10,672 bases of DNA from CAZJNX01 sp964547415 (GCA_964547415.1 CAZJNX010000169.1:1-10672); one strand, 5' to 3'; numbered from the stretch's first letter, positions 1-6,586 are shown. The notes: generated by a model not told the origin, from the letters alone. Program-made: numbers and translations.

Positions 1-526
1 CGCAGCCCCAGCCGAGGATGCAGTTGTAGAAGCGGCCCTTGCCCGGCTCCTCCGGGTCGGCGAACAGGTCCTTGTAATCCGGCAGGTCGAAGACGGATTT
101 CAGGCCCGGCGCCTCGGCCCCCTCCCCTTCCACCAGGTAGCGGGGGACCCACCAGCCCTCCTCCGCGTCCGGAAACGTGGTGCCGAGCTGGACGACGGCG
201 CCCGCCGCCATCCCGTCCTGCCAGACCTCGGCGGGGTTGGCGGTCCACACCTCCATCACGACGTCGATGTCGCCGCGCACGACGCCCTGCTGCAGCGGCA
301 GCGTTCCCCCCGGCAGGCTGTCCACGGCGCAGCCGTACCCTTCCGCGAGGATGTACTTCGCGACCTCGGTGTGGAACGCCGCCGAGCCGTAGTCGAGGCC
401 GGCGAACATCACCGGCCGGTCGATGTCGCACGCCGCCGCGGCCGCTTGATCGGCCGCGGCGACGGCGAAGAGGCCGGCGAGCGGCAGGGCAAGGAGAAAG
501 GTCTTCCGGGGATGCGGAACGGCCAT
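1..526 (-). CDS. Glycine betaine/proline-type ABC transporter substrate-binding protein (OpuAC domain), C-terminus cut by window edge
   Basis: Reading from an ATG at 526 gives 175 codons that stay open to the left edge, so only the N-terminal part is present. Residues 1-32 look like an export signal: basic RK at 7-8, a hydrophobic core at about 10-24, then an Ala-rich end. An OpuAC domain follows, with FAGLDYGSAAFHTEVAKYI at 41-59, GDIDVVMEVW at 85-94, EEGWWVPRYL at 122-131 and NCILGWGC at 168-175. Trp 94, 126, 127 and 173 are of the kind that form the quaternary-ammonium cage in the ProX/OpuAC family. By family, it would deliver glycine betaine or a similar compatible solute to a ProVW-type transporter from the periplasm. 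Cys33 follows AAA; this is a poor lipobox, so I favour a soluble protein. It starts 76 bases after the methyltransferase stop, with only a weak ribosome site (GGACAG). Cognate permease and ATPase genes are not visible and may lie beyond the edge. The family call is firm; the exact ligand is inferred. Confidence 0.85.
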   Translation of the reverse strand, partial: MAVPHPRKTFLLALPLAGLFAVAAADQAAAAACDIDRPVMFAGLDYGSAAFHTEVAKYILAEGYGCAVDSLPGGTLPLQQGVVRGDIDVVMEVWTANPAEVWQDGMAAGAVVQLGTTFPDAEEGWWVPRYLVEGEGAEAPGLKSVFDLPDYKDLFADPEEPGKGRFYNCILGWGC

Positions 527-573
527 CGTCTGTCCAGTCTTTGCGGGAACGTCTGGAGGGAGCGGCACCTGGG

Positions 574-588
574 CCGGTACGCTACCGG
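574..588. other. Short perfect dyad between methyltransferase and betaine-binding protein genes
   Basis: CCGGTA-CGC-TACCGG forms a 6-base perfect inverted repeat with a 3-base centre in the 76-base gap between the two genes. No T-run follows on the minus strand, so a factor-independent terminator is unlikely. It could be an operator for the downstream binding-protein gene or a small RNA hairpin. In sequence this GC-rich, a chance dyad is also possible. Confidence 0.2.
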
Positions 589-602
589 GTCGCGCCGCGA
601 AT

Positions 603-1403
603 TCAACCCGTCTTTTCGAGCCGCGCCGCGACGAACAGCACCGGCCGCCAGCGCGGCACGAGCCCGCACAGGACCCGCTCGCGCAGGACGCCGCGAAAGG
701 AGGCCTTGGGCGACTGCCGCACGTGGCGCGCGAACAGGGGCCGGAAGCCCGCGTCGGCGAGCGCCGTCACGACCTCGTGCATCACGTATTCCCGGCGATG
801 GACGTGCTGGTGGGTGGCGGCGACGGGCGCGAACAGGGCTTCCGCGGACGTCACCACGTTGTGACCGGCGGCAAGCGCCAGGACGTTCTCGACGCGCGCG
901 ACGTTCGGTGTCGTCATGAAGAGGACGCCGCCCGGCCGCAGGTGGCGGGCGAGGCGGCGGAACTGCTCGGCCGGCGGCAGGGGAATGTGCTCGAGAACCT
1001 CGCAGAAGAGGGCGCCGTCGAAGGCCCCTGCCGGAAGAGCGTCCTCGTCGGCCACGAAGTCCCCCGCCACCGGCTCGATCCCGAACGCGGCGTATTGCCG
1101 CACGTAGAGCGCCAGCATCTCGGCGAAATCGAGCGCCGTGACGCGCGCTGCGCGGGTGCGCACGAGCGCGATCTCCACGAACGCCCGGCCCGGGCCGACG
1201 GACAGGACCGCGGCGCCCGCCGGCAGGCGTGCCGCCGCGGCCTCGTAGACGGCGTGAAGGCGCAAGGCGTGGTCGCGCAGGTACCGCTTGGGCTGCTCGC
1301 GCTCGAGCGGCGTGTCCCGCGAGGCGTCGAGGAAGGCGGCGAGGTCGTAGGCCGGGGTCGTGCCGGCCACGTCGGCGCCGGGCGCGGCGAGCGACAGGGC
1401 CAT
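603..1403 (-). CDS. Class I SAM-dependent methyltransferase (Methyltransf_11/23-like)
   Basis: This 266-residue protein shows a Rossmann-fold methyltransferase core. The SAM-binding motif I is VLSVGPGRAF at 66-75, with Pro replacing the middle Gly of the usual GxGxG. An acidic residue closing strand 2 is in TALDFAEML (89-97). Motif II/post-II is FDGALFCEVLEHI at 128-140, and the post-III motif is LRPGGVLFMTTPN at 155-167. The C-terminal 100 residues, with the H-rich stretch THQHVHRREY at 197-206, probably form the acceptor site. Proteins with EVLEHI and MTTPN motifs act on varied small molecules, quinones, lipids and sugars, so the acceptor cannot be named. The ATG at 1403 lies only 8 bases beyond the livF stop, so it is almost certainly translated from the transporter mRNA. 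No signal or membrane segment is visible, so it should be cytoplasmic. Whether it modifies the imported compound is speculation. Confidence 0.82.
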   Translation of the reverse strand: MALSLAAPGADVAGTTPAYDLAAFLDASRDTPLEREQPKRYLRDHALRLHAVYEAAAARLPAGAAVLSVGPGRAFVEIALVRTRAARVTALDFAEMLALYVRQYAAFGIEPVAGDFVADEDALPAGAFDGALFCEVLEHIPLPPAEQFRRLARHLRPGGVLFMTTPNVARVENVLALAAGHNVVTSAEALFAPVAATHQHVHRREYVMHEVVTALADAGFRPLFARHVRQSPKASFRGVLRERVLCGLVPRWRPVLFVAARLEKTG

Positions 1404-1411
1404 GGGTGCGG

Positions 1412-2266
1412 TCAGCTCAGCCAGCGCTTGCGGCGCTTGTAGGACTTCACGTTTCGGAAGGACTTGCGGCCCTCGCCGCCGACGCCGAGGTAGAATTCCT
1501 TCACGTCCTCGTTCTCGCGCAGCGCCTTCGCCTCGCCATCCATGACGATGCGTCCCGACTCCAGGATATAGCCGTACTTGGCATAGCGCAGGGCGATGTT
1601 GGTGTTCTGCTCGGCCAGCAGGATCGACACTCCCTCGTTCTCGTTGAGGGACTTCACGATCTCGAAGATCTCCTCGACGAGCTGCGGTGCGAGGCCCATG
1701 GACGGCTCGTCGAGAAGCATCATCTTCGGGCGGCTCATGAGGGCGCGGCCGATCGCCGTCATCTGCTGCTCGCCGCCGGAGGTGTAGCCGGCCTGGCTCT
1801 TCCGCCGCTCCTTGAGGCGCGGGAAGTAGGCGTAGACCATCTCGAGGTCGCGCTGGATGGCGCCCCAGCCGTCCTTGCGGGTGTAGGCGCCGGTCAGCAG
1901 GTTCTCCTCCACGCTCAGGTGGCCGAAGCAGTGGCGGCCCTCCATCACCTGGATGCAGCCGCGGGTGACGAGGGCGTTGGCGCTCATCGCCTCCACCCGC
2001 TCCCCGTCGAACACGATGGAACCCTTCGTCACCTCGCCGCGCTCCGAGCGCAGCAGGTTGGAAACCGCCTTCAGCGTCGTCGTCTTGCCCGCGCCGTTGG
2101 CCCCGAGGATGGCGGTGATGCCGCCCCGGGGCACGGTGAGCGAGACGCCCTTCAGGACGAGGATCACGTGGTCGTAGATCACCTCGATGGAGTTCACCTC
2201 GAGGATGTCGTCCGCATGGTCGGGCTGGGCGCCGATGTGCTGCGGCTCGGCGAGGATGGCGGTCAT
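1412..2266 (-). CDS. livF: Branched-chain amino acid-type (HAAT) ABC transporter ATP-binding protein, LivF-like, with basic C-terminal tail
   Basis: This is the cytoplasmic ATPase of a liv-type importer, 284 residues against roughly 235 for ordinary LivF. Walker A is GANGAGKT at 55-62, the Q-loop is IQVMEG at 105-110 (Gln106), the signature is TSGGEQQ at 162-168, and Walker B is MMLLDEP at 182-188 with Glu187 as catalytic base. The switch region AEQNTN (218-223) carries Asn where most ABC ATPases have His, as is usual in LivF (for example EQNAN). The extra length is a 20-residue N-terminal leader and a C-terminal tail, RKSFRNVKSYKRRKRWLS, at 267-284 with eight Lys/Arg. An ATG at 2266 preceded by GGAGAGACCCC gives a good ribosome site. 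Its usual partner LivG is not in this block. The methyltransferase gene begins 8 bases after the stop. Confidence 0.93.
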   Translation of the reverse strand: MTAILAEPQHIGAQPDHADDILEVNSIEVIYDHVILVLKGVSLTVPRGGITAILGANGAGKTTTLKAVSNLLRSERGEVTKGSIVFDGERVEAMSANALVTRGCIQVMEGRHCFGHLSVEENLLTGAYTRKDGWGAIQRDLEMVYAYFPRLKERRKSQAGYTSGGEQQMTAIGRALMSRPKMMLLDEPSMGLAPQLVEEIFEIVKSLNENEGVSILLAEQNTNIALRYAKYGYILESGRIVMDGEAKALRENEDVKEFYLGVGGEGRKSFRNVKSYKRRKRWLS

Positions 2267-2279
2267 GGGGTCTCTCCGG

Positions 2280-2293
2280 TGCCCGCGCGGGCA
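2280..2293. other. 14-base perfect palindrome in the binding protein-livF gap
   Basis: TGCCCGCGCGGGCA is self-complementary over 14 bases and lies 13 bases upstream of the livF start, just before its ribosome site. It could fold as a tight RNA structure that modulates livF translation, or be a DNA-binding site. In this base composition chance is a serious alternative. Confidence 0.2.
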
Positions 2294-2301
2294 GGTCCTT
2301 C

Positions 2302-2328
2302 CCGGCGGGGCGGCGTGCGCCCCGCCGG
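2302..2328 (-). promoter_or_regulatory. Strong intergenic stem-loop after the binding-protein gene
   Basis: An 11-base perfect GC stem (arms 2302-2312 and 2318-2328) encloses a 5-base loop, beginning 19 bases after the binding-protein stop and ending 35 bases before the livF start. No T-run follows on the minus strand, so it is not a textbook terminator. In many binding-protein operons (malE-malF is the classic case), a hairpin here protects the 3' end of the receptor mRNA, so the receptor outnumbers the membrane parts. That role is inferred by position. Confidence 0.45.
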
Positions 2329-2347
2329 CGACTCTTGTCGGCCTACC

Positions 2348-3688
2348 TTACGAGGCGTTGCGGCAGGGAACGTCCCGCTCCGGCCACGGGCTGTTCGCCT
2401 GAACGTACTCCTCGGCCGCCTTCTCCAGCATCGGGCGCACCACCTCGGTCATGGGCGCGAACCAGTCGCTCGTCTTCTCCCAGGTGGTGCCGTTCCACTG
2501 CTGGACGTAGACGTCGTTCTGGCCGGAGTGGTCGGCGCAGGAAAGCTGCAGCGGGGCCATGAAGCCCTCGAAGCCCGCCTCCTTCAGACGCTCCTCGGTG
2601 ATGTTCAGGTTCTCGAAGCCGACGCGCATGTCCGCGGGCGTGATCACCTTCTTGCCCGTGATCTCCTGGGCGGTGCGGGCGGCCTCGGCCATCAGGAAGG
2701 AGTTCATGACGCCGCGGTTGTAGAGGTTCTCGCCGATCCGCGACCGGTCGGACACCTTGGAAAGGCCCTTGTCGTAGACGTGGGTCAGGATGTCCTGGAT
2801 CGCCGGGAAGTCGGTGCCGACGCCGTTGAAGTTGAGCGTCTTGAAGCCGACCGAGCCCTGGCCGGCGGGGCGGGCGTCGTCCTCGCCGCCCGACCACCAA
2901 ACGCCGATGAAGTTCTCCATCGGGTAGCGGATCTTGGCGGCCTCGCGGATCGCCGTCGGGTTCATGGCGCCCCAGCCCCACATGATCATGTAGTCGGGCC
3001 GGTCACGGCGCACGTTGAGCCACTGCGAGGACTGGTTCTGCATGGAATCGAGCGGCACCGGATACTGGGTAAGCTCGAAGCCATAGTCCTCGGCGAACTG
3101 ATCGAGCAGCGGGATCGGCTCGCGCCCGTAGCCCGCGTCGAGGAAGATGTAGCCGATGGTCTTGCCCTCGAGGTTCTCGAGGCCGCCTTCCTGCTCGGCG
3201 ATGTACTTGACGATGGCCGAGGCGCCGTCCCAGTAGGTGGCCGGCGGGTTGAACACCCAGGGGAAGACCTCGCCGTCGGCCGCGGCGGACAGGCCGTAGG
3301 CCATGGACAGCACCGGGATCTTGTCGACCGACGCCTTCGGGATCAGCTGAAGGGTGATGCCGGTCGAGTAGGGGTTCACCACCAGCGGGTCGCCGGCGGC
3401 CTTCACCTGCTCGTAGCACTCGACGCCCTTCTGGGTGTTGTAGCCCGTCTCGCACTCCTCGATCTTGATCGGTACGCCGCCGATGCCGCCGTCCCGCTCG
3501 TTCAGCATGGTCAGGTAGTCGCGCATGCCGTCGGCGATCGGGATGCCGGAGCCGGCGAACGGGCCGGTGCGGTATGTGAGGAGCGGCATGAAGAGCTCGC
3601 CGTCCTGGGCCTGGGCCACCGGCGGCGGTGCCGCCATGGCGATGGCGCCGGCGGCCGCGGCGGCGAGGGTCAGTCTGCCGAAACGCAT
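2348..3688 (-). CDS. Branched-chain amino acid-type ABC transporter periplasmic substrate-binding protein (Peripla_BP_6 family)
   Basis: This 446-residue receptor belongs to the LivK/LivJ-like family. Residues 1-27 form a signal peptide: MRFGRL, an Ala-rich core, and cleavage after AQA (25-27). The mature two-lobed fold starts at ELFMPLLTYRTGPFAGSG (31-48), where the TGPFAGSG loop is the usual ligand carboxylate/amino contact region. Further landmarks are NPYSTGITLQLIP (105-117), VPVLSMAYG-like IPVLSMAYG (124-132), IGYIFLDAGYGRE (178-190) and MIMWGWGAMNPTA (234-246). Four Cys (79, 91, 384, 442) could make two disulfides in the periplasm. It is longer than E. coli LivK (about 370 residues), resembling receptors for non-classical ligands, so branched-chain amino acids should not be assumed. 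The ATG at 3688 has a strong GGGAGG ribosome site. It sits between livM and livF, with large flanking gaps (181 and 81 bases) carrying hairpins, consistent with its own expression level. Confidence 0.92.
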   Translation of the reverse strand: MRFGRLTLAAAAAGAIAMAAPPPVAQAQDGELFMPLLTYRTGPFAGSGIPIADGMRDYLTMLNERDGGIGGVPIKIEECETGYNTQKGVECYEQVKAAGDPLVVNPYSTGITLQLIPKASVDKIPVLSMAYGLSAAADGEVFPWVFNPPATYWDGASAIVKYIAEQEGGLENLEGKTIGYIFLDAGYGREPIPLLDQFAEDYGFELTQYPVPLDSMQNQSSQWLNVRRDRPDYMIMWGWGAMNPTAIREAAKIRYPMENFIGVWWSGGEDDARPAGQGSVGFKTLNFNGVGTDFPAIQDILTHVYDKGLSKVSDRSRIGENLYNRGVMNSFLMAEAARTAQEITGKKVITPADMRVGFENLNITEERLKEAGFEGFMAPLQLSCADHSGQNDVYVQQWNGTTWEKTSDWFAPMTEVVRPMLEKAAEEYVQANSPWPERDVPCRNAS

Positions 3689-3707
3689 GGAATGTGCCTC
3701 CCTTGGG

Positions 3708-3730
3708 GCCGCGCGCTCGACCCGCGCGGC
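3708..3730 (-). promoter_or_regulatory. Leader hairpin just upstream of the binding-protein ribosome site
   Basis: Perfect 8-base arms GCCGCGCG (3708-3715) and CGCGCGGC (3723-3730) enclose a 7-base loop. The stem ends about 5 bases upstream of the GGGAGG ribosome site of the binding-protein gene. A 5' stem at this place can protect the mRNA from degradation while leaving the ribosome site free. No T-run follows, so termination is unlikely. Confidence 0.3.
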
Positions 3731-3778
3731 TGGTTTGGCCGCGCCGGCACATTGGAGGCCGGCCGCGGAAGTGCCGCG

Positions 3779-3806
3779 ATCCTAGCGACGGTGCCCGTCA
3801 ATGCAA
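3779..3806 (-). promoter_or_regulatory. Possible internal promoter for the binding-protein gene
   Basis: On the minus strand TTGCAT (3801-3806) is followed after 16 bases by TAGGAT (3779-3784), matching the housekeeping -35 and -10 boxes at 3/6 and 4/6. Transcription would start near 3772, some 80 bases before the ATG. The 181-base gap here, in an otherwise compact cluster, supports a separate promoter. The match is weak, and alphaproteobacterial promoters are loosely conserved. Confidence 0.22.
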
Positions 3807-3869
3807 CCCGGCCATGCTCCGAAAGCGGACCGGCCGCGGCGACTGGCACCTCCCGCCGCCGACGCCCGG

Positions 3870-4946
3870 TCAGTAGGGGAAGGGCCACACGCGGAGCTTC
3901 TGCTTCGTGACCTGCCAGATCCGGGCGAGGCCGTGGGGCTCGAGGATCAGGATGGCGATGATGAGCGCGCCGATCAGCATGAAGTTGAGGTGCTCGACCA
4001 TCGCCGGCGAGATGTCGAGGCCGAAGGCCTGCGGCACGCCGCGGATGATGACCGGCAGGATCCAGATGAACGCCGCGCCCAGGTAGCAGCCCGCCAGGCT
4101 GCCGAGCCCGCCGAGGATCACCATGAACAGGATCTGGAACGACAGGCGAATGTTGAAGGCCGACGGCTCGGCCGCCCCCAGCCAGAAGAACACCATGAGC
4201 GCGCCCGCCACGCCGCAGATGAAGGAGGAGACGGCGAAGGCGGAGAGCTTGGCGTAGAGCGGGCGCACGCCCATGAGCTCGGCGGCGATGTCCATGTCGC
4301 GGATCATCATCCACTGCCGGCCGATCCGCCCGCGCAGCACGTTGGCGGCGAGCCAGGTGAAGGCGATCACGAACACGAGGACGACGAAGTACTGGGTCAG
4401 CGGGTCGGCCGCGGGGCCGGTGAGCACCACGCCGAACCCCGTCCGCTCCGGCACCTCGATGGCGCCCGACGGGTTGTAGTTGTACAGCCAGCCGATCCGG
4501 ATGAAGCACCACTCGAGGAAGAACTGGGCGGCGAGCGTCGCCACCGCCAGGTAGAAACCCTTGATCCTGAGCGAGGGAATGCCGAACAGGACGCCGATGC
4601 CGGCGGAGAAGATGCCCGACAGGAGCACCCACACGAGGATGTTCACGTCCGGGAAGTAGGTGGTGAGCTTGTAGCAGGCGTAGGCGCCCACCCCCATGAA
4701 GGCGCCCGTGCCGAGGGACAGGAGGCCGGTGTAGCCCGTCAGGATGTTGAGCCCGATCGCCGCCAGGGTGAAGATCAGGAACGGCGTCATCATCGAGGCG
4801 AGCACGAAGTCGGATGCCGTGAGCGGCACCACGACGACGAGGAACGCCAGGACGAGGAGAATGCCGATCTTGTCCTGGACCAGCGAAAAGACCTCGCTGT
4901 CGGACGCATAGCTCTGCTTGAACTGGCCAGCTTCGCGATAGAACAT
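3870..4946 (-). CDS. livM: Branched-chain amino acid-type ABC transporter permease, LivM-like
   Basis: This inner-membrane permease (358 residues from ATG 4946; 359 if the adjacent GTG at 4949 is used) pairs with LivH to form the channel. Counting from the GTG, an N-terminal cytoplasmic stretch of about 28 residues precedes the first membrane helix (29-44). The LivM hallmark GLNILTGYTGLLSLGTGAFMGVGAY falls at 66-90, and RIKGFYLAVATLA follows at 128-140. The ATPase-docking EAA-like loop is WMMIRDMDIAAELMGV at 213-228, followed by a conserved YAKLSAFAVSSFICGVAGAL (232-251) and VILGGLGSLAGCYLGAAF (277-294). It ends in EPHGLARIW and a short basic tail. ATG was chosen over GTG because it is the stronger codon, and GGGACGAG sits at suitable spacing for either. 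Between it and livH lies a DUF1801 gene, an unusual interruption of a pair that normally sits side by side. Confidence 0.93.
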   Translation of the reverse strand: MFYREAGQFKQSYASDSEVFSLVQDKIGILLVLAFLVVVVPLTASDFVLASMMTPFLIFTLAAIGLNILTGYTGLLSLGTGAFMGVGAYACYKLTTYFPDVNILVWVLLSGIFSAGIGVLFGIPSLRIKGFYLAVATLAAQFFLEWCFIRIGWLYNYNPSGAIEVPERTGFGVVLTGPAADPLTQYFVVLVFVIAFTWLAANVLRGRIGRQWMMIRDMDIAAELMGVRPLYAKLSAFAVSSFICGVAGALMVFFWLGAAEPSAFNIRLSFQILFMVILGGLGSLAGCYLGAAFIWILPVIIRGVPQAFGLDISPAMVEHLNFMLIGALIIAILILEPHGLARIWQVTKQKLRVWPFPY

Positions 4947-5005
4947 CACTCGTCCCAGAGGTTGTCGGCTTCGGGCGCGGCTGAAGGCGGAAGGCGCCGC
5001 ACGGG

Positions 5006-5449
5006 TCAGCCTCCCCGCGCAGGCGGCAGGGCGAGCGGCGCGGCGGCGGGCACGGCGCGCCCGTTGGCGGCGCGACGCTCGGCGAGGGCGGCGGCGATAA
5101 GGTCCGCCAGCTCCGGCCGCACGGCGTTGACGTGCGTCGTCACCTTCACGTGCCGCAACGACTTGCCCTCCCCCTCGAGGAGGCCGTGGGGGTCGGGGAG
5201 GTCGACGCCGCGGAAGAAGCCGAGGTTCACCCGCGCCTCGAGGGGCATGAGGTAGGCGTAGCCCTCGCGCATTTTCCTCGGCCCGATGCCGTAGGTGACC
5301 GTGTTCTCGCGCGGGCTCGGCGTCTCCACCGCGTCCGGGTCGACGGAAAGGATCGCCTCGCGCAGCGCTTTGAAGGTGTCCACCACGTGACCGGGCCGGC
5401 CGTGGAGCACCTCCTCGAGGGTGCCGAGCCGGGTGTCGAGGGTCGCCAT
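5006..5449 (-). CDS. DUF1801 / YdhG-like small cytoplasmic protein
   Basis: A 147-residue soluble protein with the pattern of the DUF1801 (YdhG/YjbR-like fold) family. It has an N-terminal helix with HVVDTFKALREAIL at 21-34, TVTYGIGPRKMREGYAYL at 50-67, then RVNLGFFRGVDLPDPHGLL at 73-91 and GEGKSLRHVKV at 93-103, which is the most conserved part of this family. The last 25 residues are a low-complexity Ala/Pro tail. No catalytic residues or biochemical role are established for the family to my knowledge; members often occur as lone genes. Here it starts 13 bases after the livH stop and ends 56 bases before livM, so it lies inside the transporter operon. The ATG at 5449 lacks a clear ribosome site, suggesting translational coupling to livH. 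The family call is fairly firm; the function is unknown. Confidence 0.75.
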   Translation of the reverse strand: MATLDTRLGTLEEVLHGRPGHVVDTFKALREAILSVDPDAVETPSPRENTVTYGIGPRKMREGYAYLMPLEARVNLGFFRGVDLPDPHGLLEGEGKSLRHVKVTTHVNAVRPELADLIAAALAERRAANGRAVPAAAPLALPPARGG

Positions 5450-5462
5450 CGCGCGCGGCCCG

Positions 5463-6440
5463 TCAGATGCGCTCGATGATCTTCTCGCCGAACAGGCCCT
5501 GGGGCCGGAACAGCAGGAAGATGAGCGCGATCACGTAAGCGAACCAGCTCTCGATGCCGCCACCCACCAGCGGCCCCCAGTAGATCTCGCCGATCTTCTC
5601 CCCGATCCCGATGATCAGGCCGCCCACGATGGCGCCCGGGATCGAGGTGAGGCCGCCGAGGATGAGGACGGGCAGCGCCTTGAACGCGATGATCTCGAGG
5701 GCGAAGGACACGTCCGAGCGCGCGCCCCACATGATGCCGGTGACGAGGGCGACGAGCCCGGCCGCGAACCACACGATCACCCAGATCTGGTTGAGCGAGA
5801 TGCCGACGGACAGTGCCGCCTGGTGGTCGTCCGCCACGGCGCGCAGGCCGCGCCCGATCCGCGTCTTGGAGAAGAAGAAGCCGAGCGCCGCCACCATGAC
5901 GACGGCGATGGTGGCCGCCGCGATGTCGAGCCGCTGGAAGATGATCAGCCCGGGCGCCCCCTCCGGCCCGAGACCCGCGGGCTCCCACGCGACGTCGCCC
6001 GACGGCAGGAACAATTCCTCCGTCACCATCGTCTTCGGCTCGCCGCCGAAGATCGTCTCGCCGAGGCCGATGAGGAAGAAAGTGAGCCCGATGGTGGCCA
6101 TGAACAGGATGATGTCGGGCTGGTTGACGAGCGGGCGCAGGACCAGCCGCTCCACGCCGACCGCGAGCAGGTACATGATGCCGAGGCAGATCACGAAGGC
6201 GATCGGCGCGGGCACCCCGAGCTCCACGAGGCCGACGAGGGACAGGGCGGCGAACACCACCATGATCCCCTGCGCGAAGTTGAACACCCCGGACGCCTTG
6301 AAGATCAGCACGAAGCCGAGCGCGATCAGCGAGTAGAGGACGCCCGAGACGAACCCCTCCCACAGCACCTGGATGAAGAAATCCGGCATCGACACCATCT
6401 GCACGAACGGGTCGATCAGGATCTGGTAGAGGACGTTCAT
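5463..6440 (-). CDS. livH: Branched-chain amino acid-type ABC transporter permease, LivH-like
   Basis: This 325-residue inner-membrane permease forms half of the importer channel with LivM. The LivH signature GVLYSLIALGFVLIFKASGVFNFAQG spans 33-58. The region VERLVLRPLVNQPDIILFMATIGLTFFLIGLGETIFG (96-132) follows, with a periplasmic loop at about 133-168. The ATPase-docking EAA-like loop is RAVADDHQAALSVGI at 200-214, then IIAFKALPVLILGGLTSIPGAIVGGLIIG lies at 250-278. It ends in FRPQGLFGEKIIERI, a typical LivH terminus. The frame stays open upstream to about 6791. I chose the ATG at 6440 because GGAAGG lies 8 bases before it, the hydrophobic LivH start follows directly, and the upstream extension is Arg/Pro-rich non-LivH sequence. 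It heads the transporter block, behind a spacer with promoter and operator candidates. Confidence 0.94.
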   Translation of the reverse strand: MNVLYQILIDPFVQMVSMPDFFIQVLWEGFVSGVLYSLIALGFVLIFKASGVFNFAQGIMVVFAALSLVGLVELGVPAPIAFVICLGIMYLLAVGVERLVLRPLVNQPDIILFMATIGLTFFLIGLGETIFGGEPKTMVTEELFLPSGDVAWEPAGLGPEGAPGLIIFQRLDIAAATIAVVMVAALGFFFSKTRIGRGLRAVADDHQAALSVGISLNQIWVIVWFAAGLVALVTGIMWGARSDVSFALEIIAFKALPVLILGGLTSIPGAIVGGLIIGIGEKIGEIYWGPLVGGGIESWFAYVIALIFLLFRPQGLFGEKIIERI

Positions 6441-6490
6441 GCGGCGACCTTCCGCGTCTTCATCCGGGCGGGAGAACCGGCGGCTGCCGG

Positions 6491-6516
6491 GTGGCGGCCG
6501 GGCGGTGGCGGCCGGG
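6491..6516 (-). repeat. Tandem 12-base direct repeat in the livH leader
   Basis: GTGGCGGCCGGG occurs at 6491-6502 and again at 6505-6516, a 14-base period, between the candidate operator and the livH start. It may be a slippage product in GC-rich leader DNA or a paired protein-binding site. Nothing else in the window shares it as far as I can see. Confidence 0.3.
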
Positions 6517-6517
6517 G

Positions 6518-6532
6518 CCGTGATCGTCACGG
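6518..6532. promoter_or_regulatory. Candidate operator: perfect dyad upstream of livH
   Basis: CCGTGA-TCG-TCACGG is a perfect 6-base inverted repeat with a 3-base centre, 78 bases upstream of the livH start. It lies about 25 bases downstream of the candidate -10 box, where a bound repressor would block transcription. Size and form suit a GntR/TetR/LysR-type site. No regulator gene is visible in the window, so the cognate protein is unknown. Confidence 0.35.
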
Positions 6533-6557
6533 AGCGGCCCGCGCCGGCGGCATGGCT

Positions 6558-6586
6558 CTCATGCGCGAGGGGCCGCCCCCCGTCAA
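6558..6586 (-). promoter_or_regulatory. livH: Candidate housekeeping promoter for the liv block
   Basis: On the minus strand TTGACG (6581-6586; 5 of 6 consensus) is followed after exactly 17 bases by CATGAG (6558-6563; 3 of 6). Transcription would begin near 6551, giving a leader of about 110 bases. It is the best promoter-like pair in the 158-base spacer before livH. The good -35 and ideal spacing support it; the poor -10 keeps it tentative. Confidence 0.35.

Noticed and set aside
371..919. 182-residue plus-strand frame overlapping the methyltransferase and betaine-binding protein genes
   Set aside because: Arg-rich translation without motifs, antisense to two recognisable proteins.
1229..3910. 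893-residue open frame on the plus strand
   Set aside because: It lies antisense to the livF, receptor and methyltransferase genes, all of which match known families. Its translation is repetitive in Leu, Ala, Val, Gly, Asp and His with no domain pattern, as expected of a shadow frame in GC-rich DNA.
3801..5255. 484-residue open frame on the plus strand
   Set aside because: Antisense to livM and the DUF1801 gene; the product is extremely rich in Glu, Asp, His and Arg with no recognisable fold.
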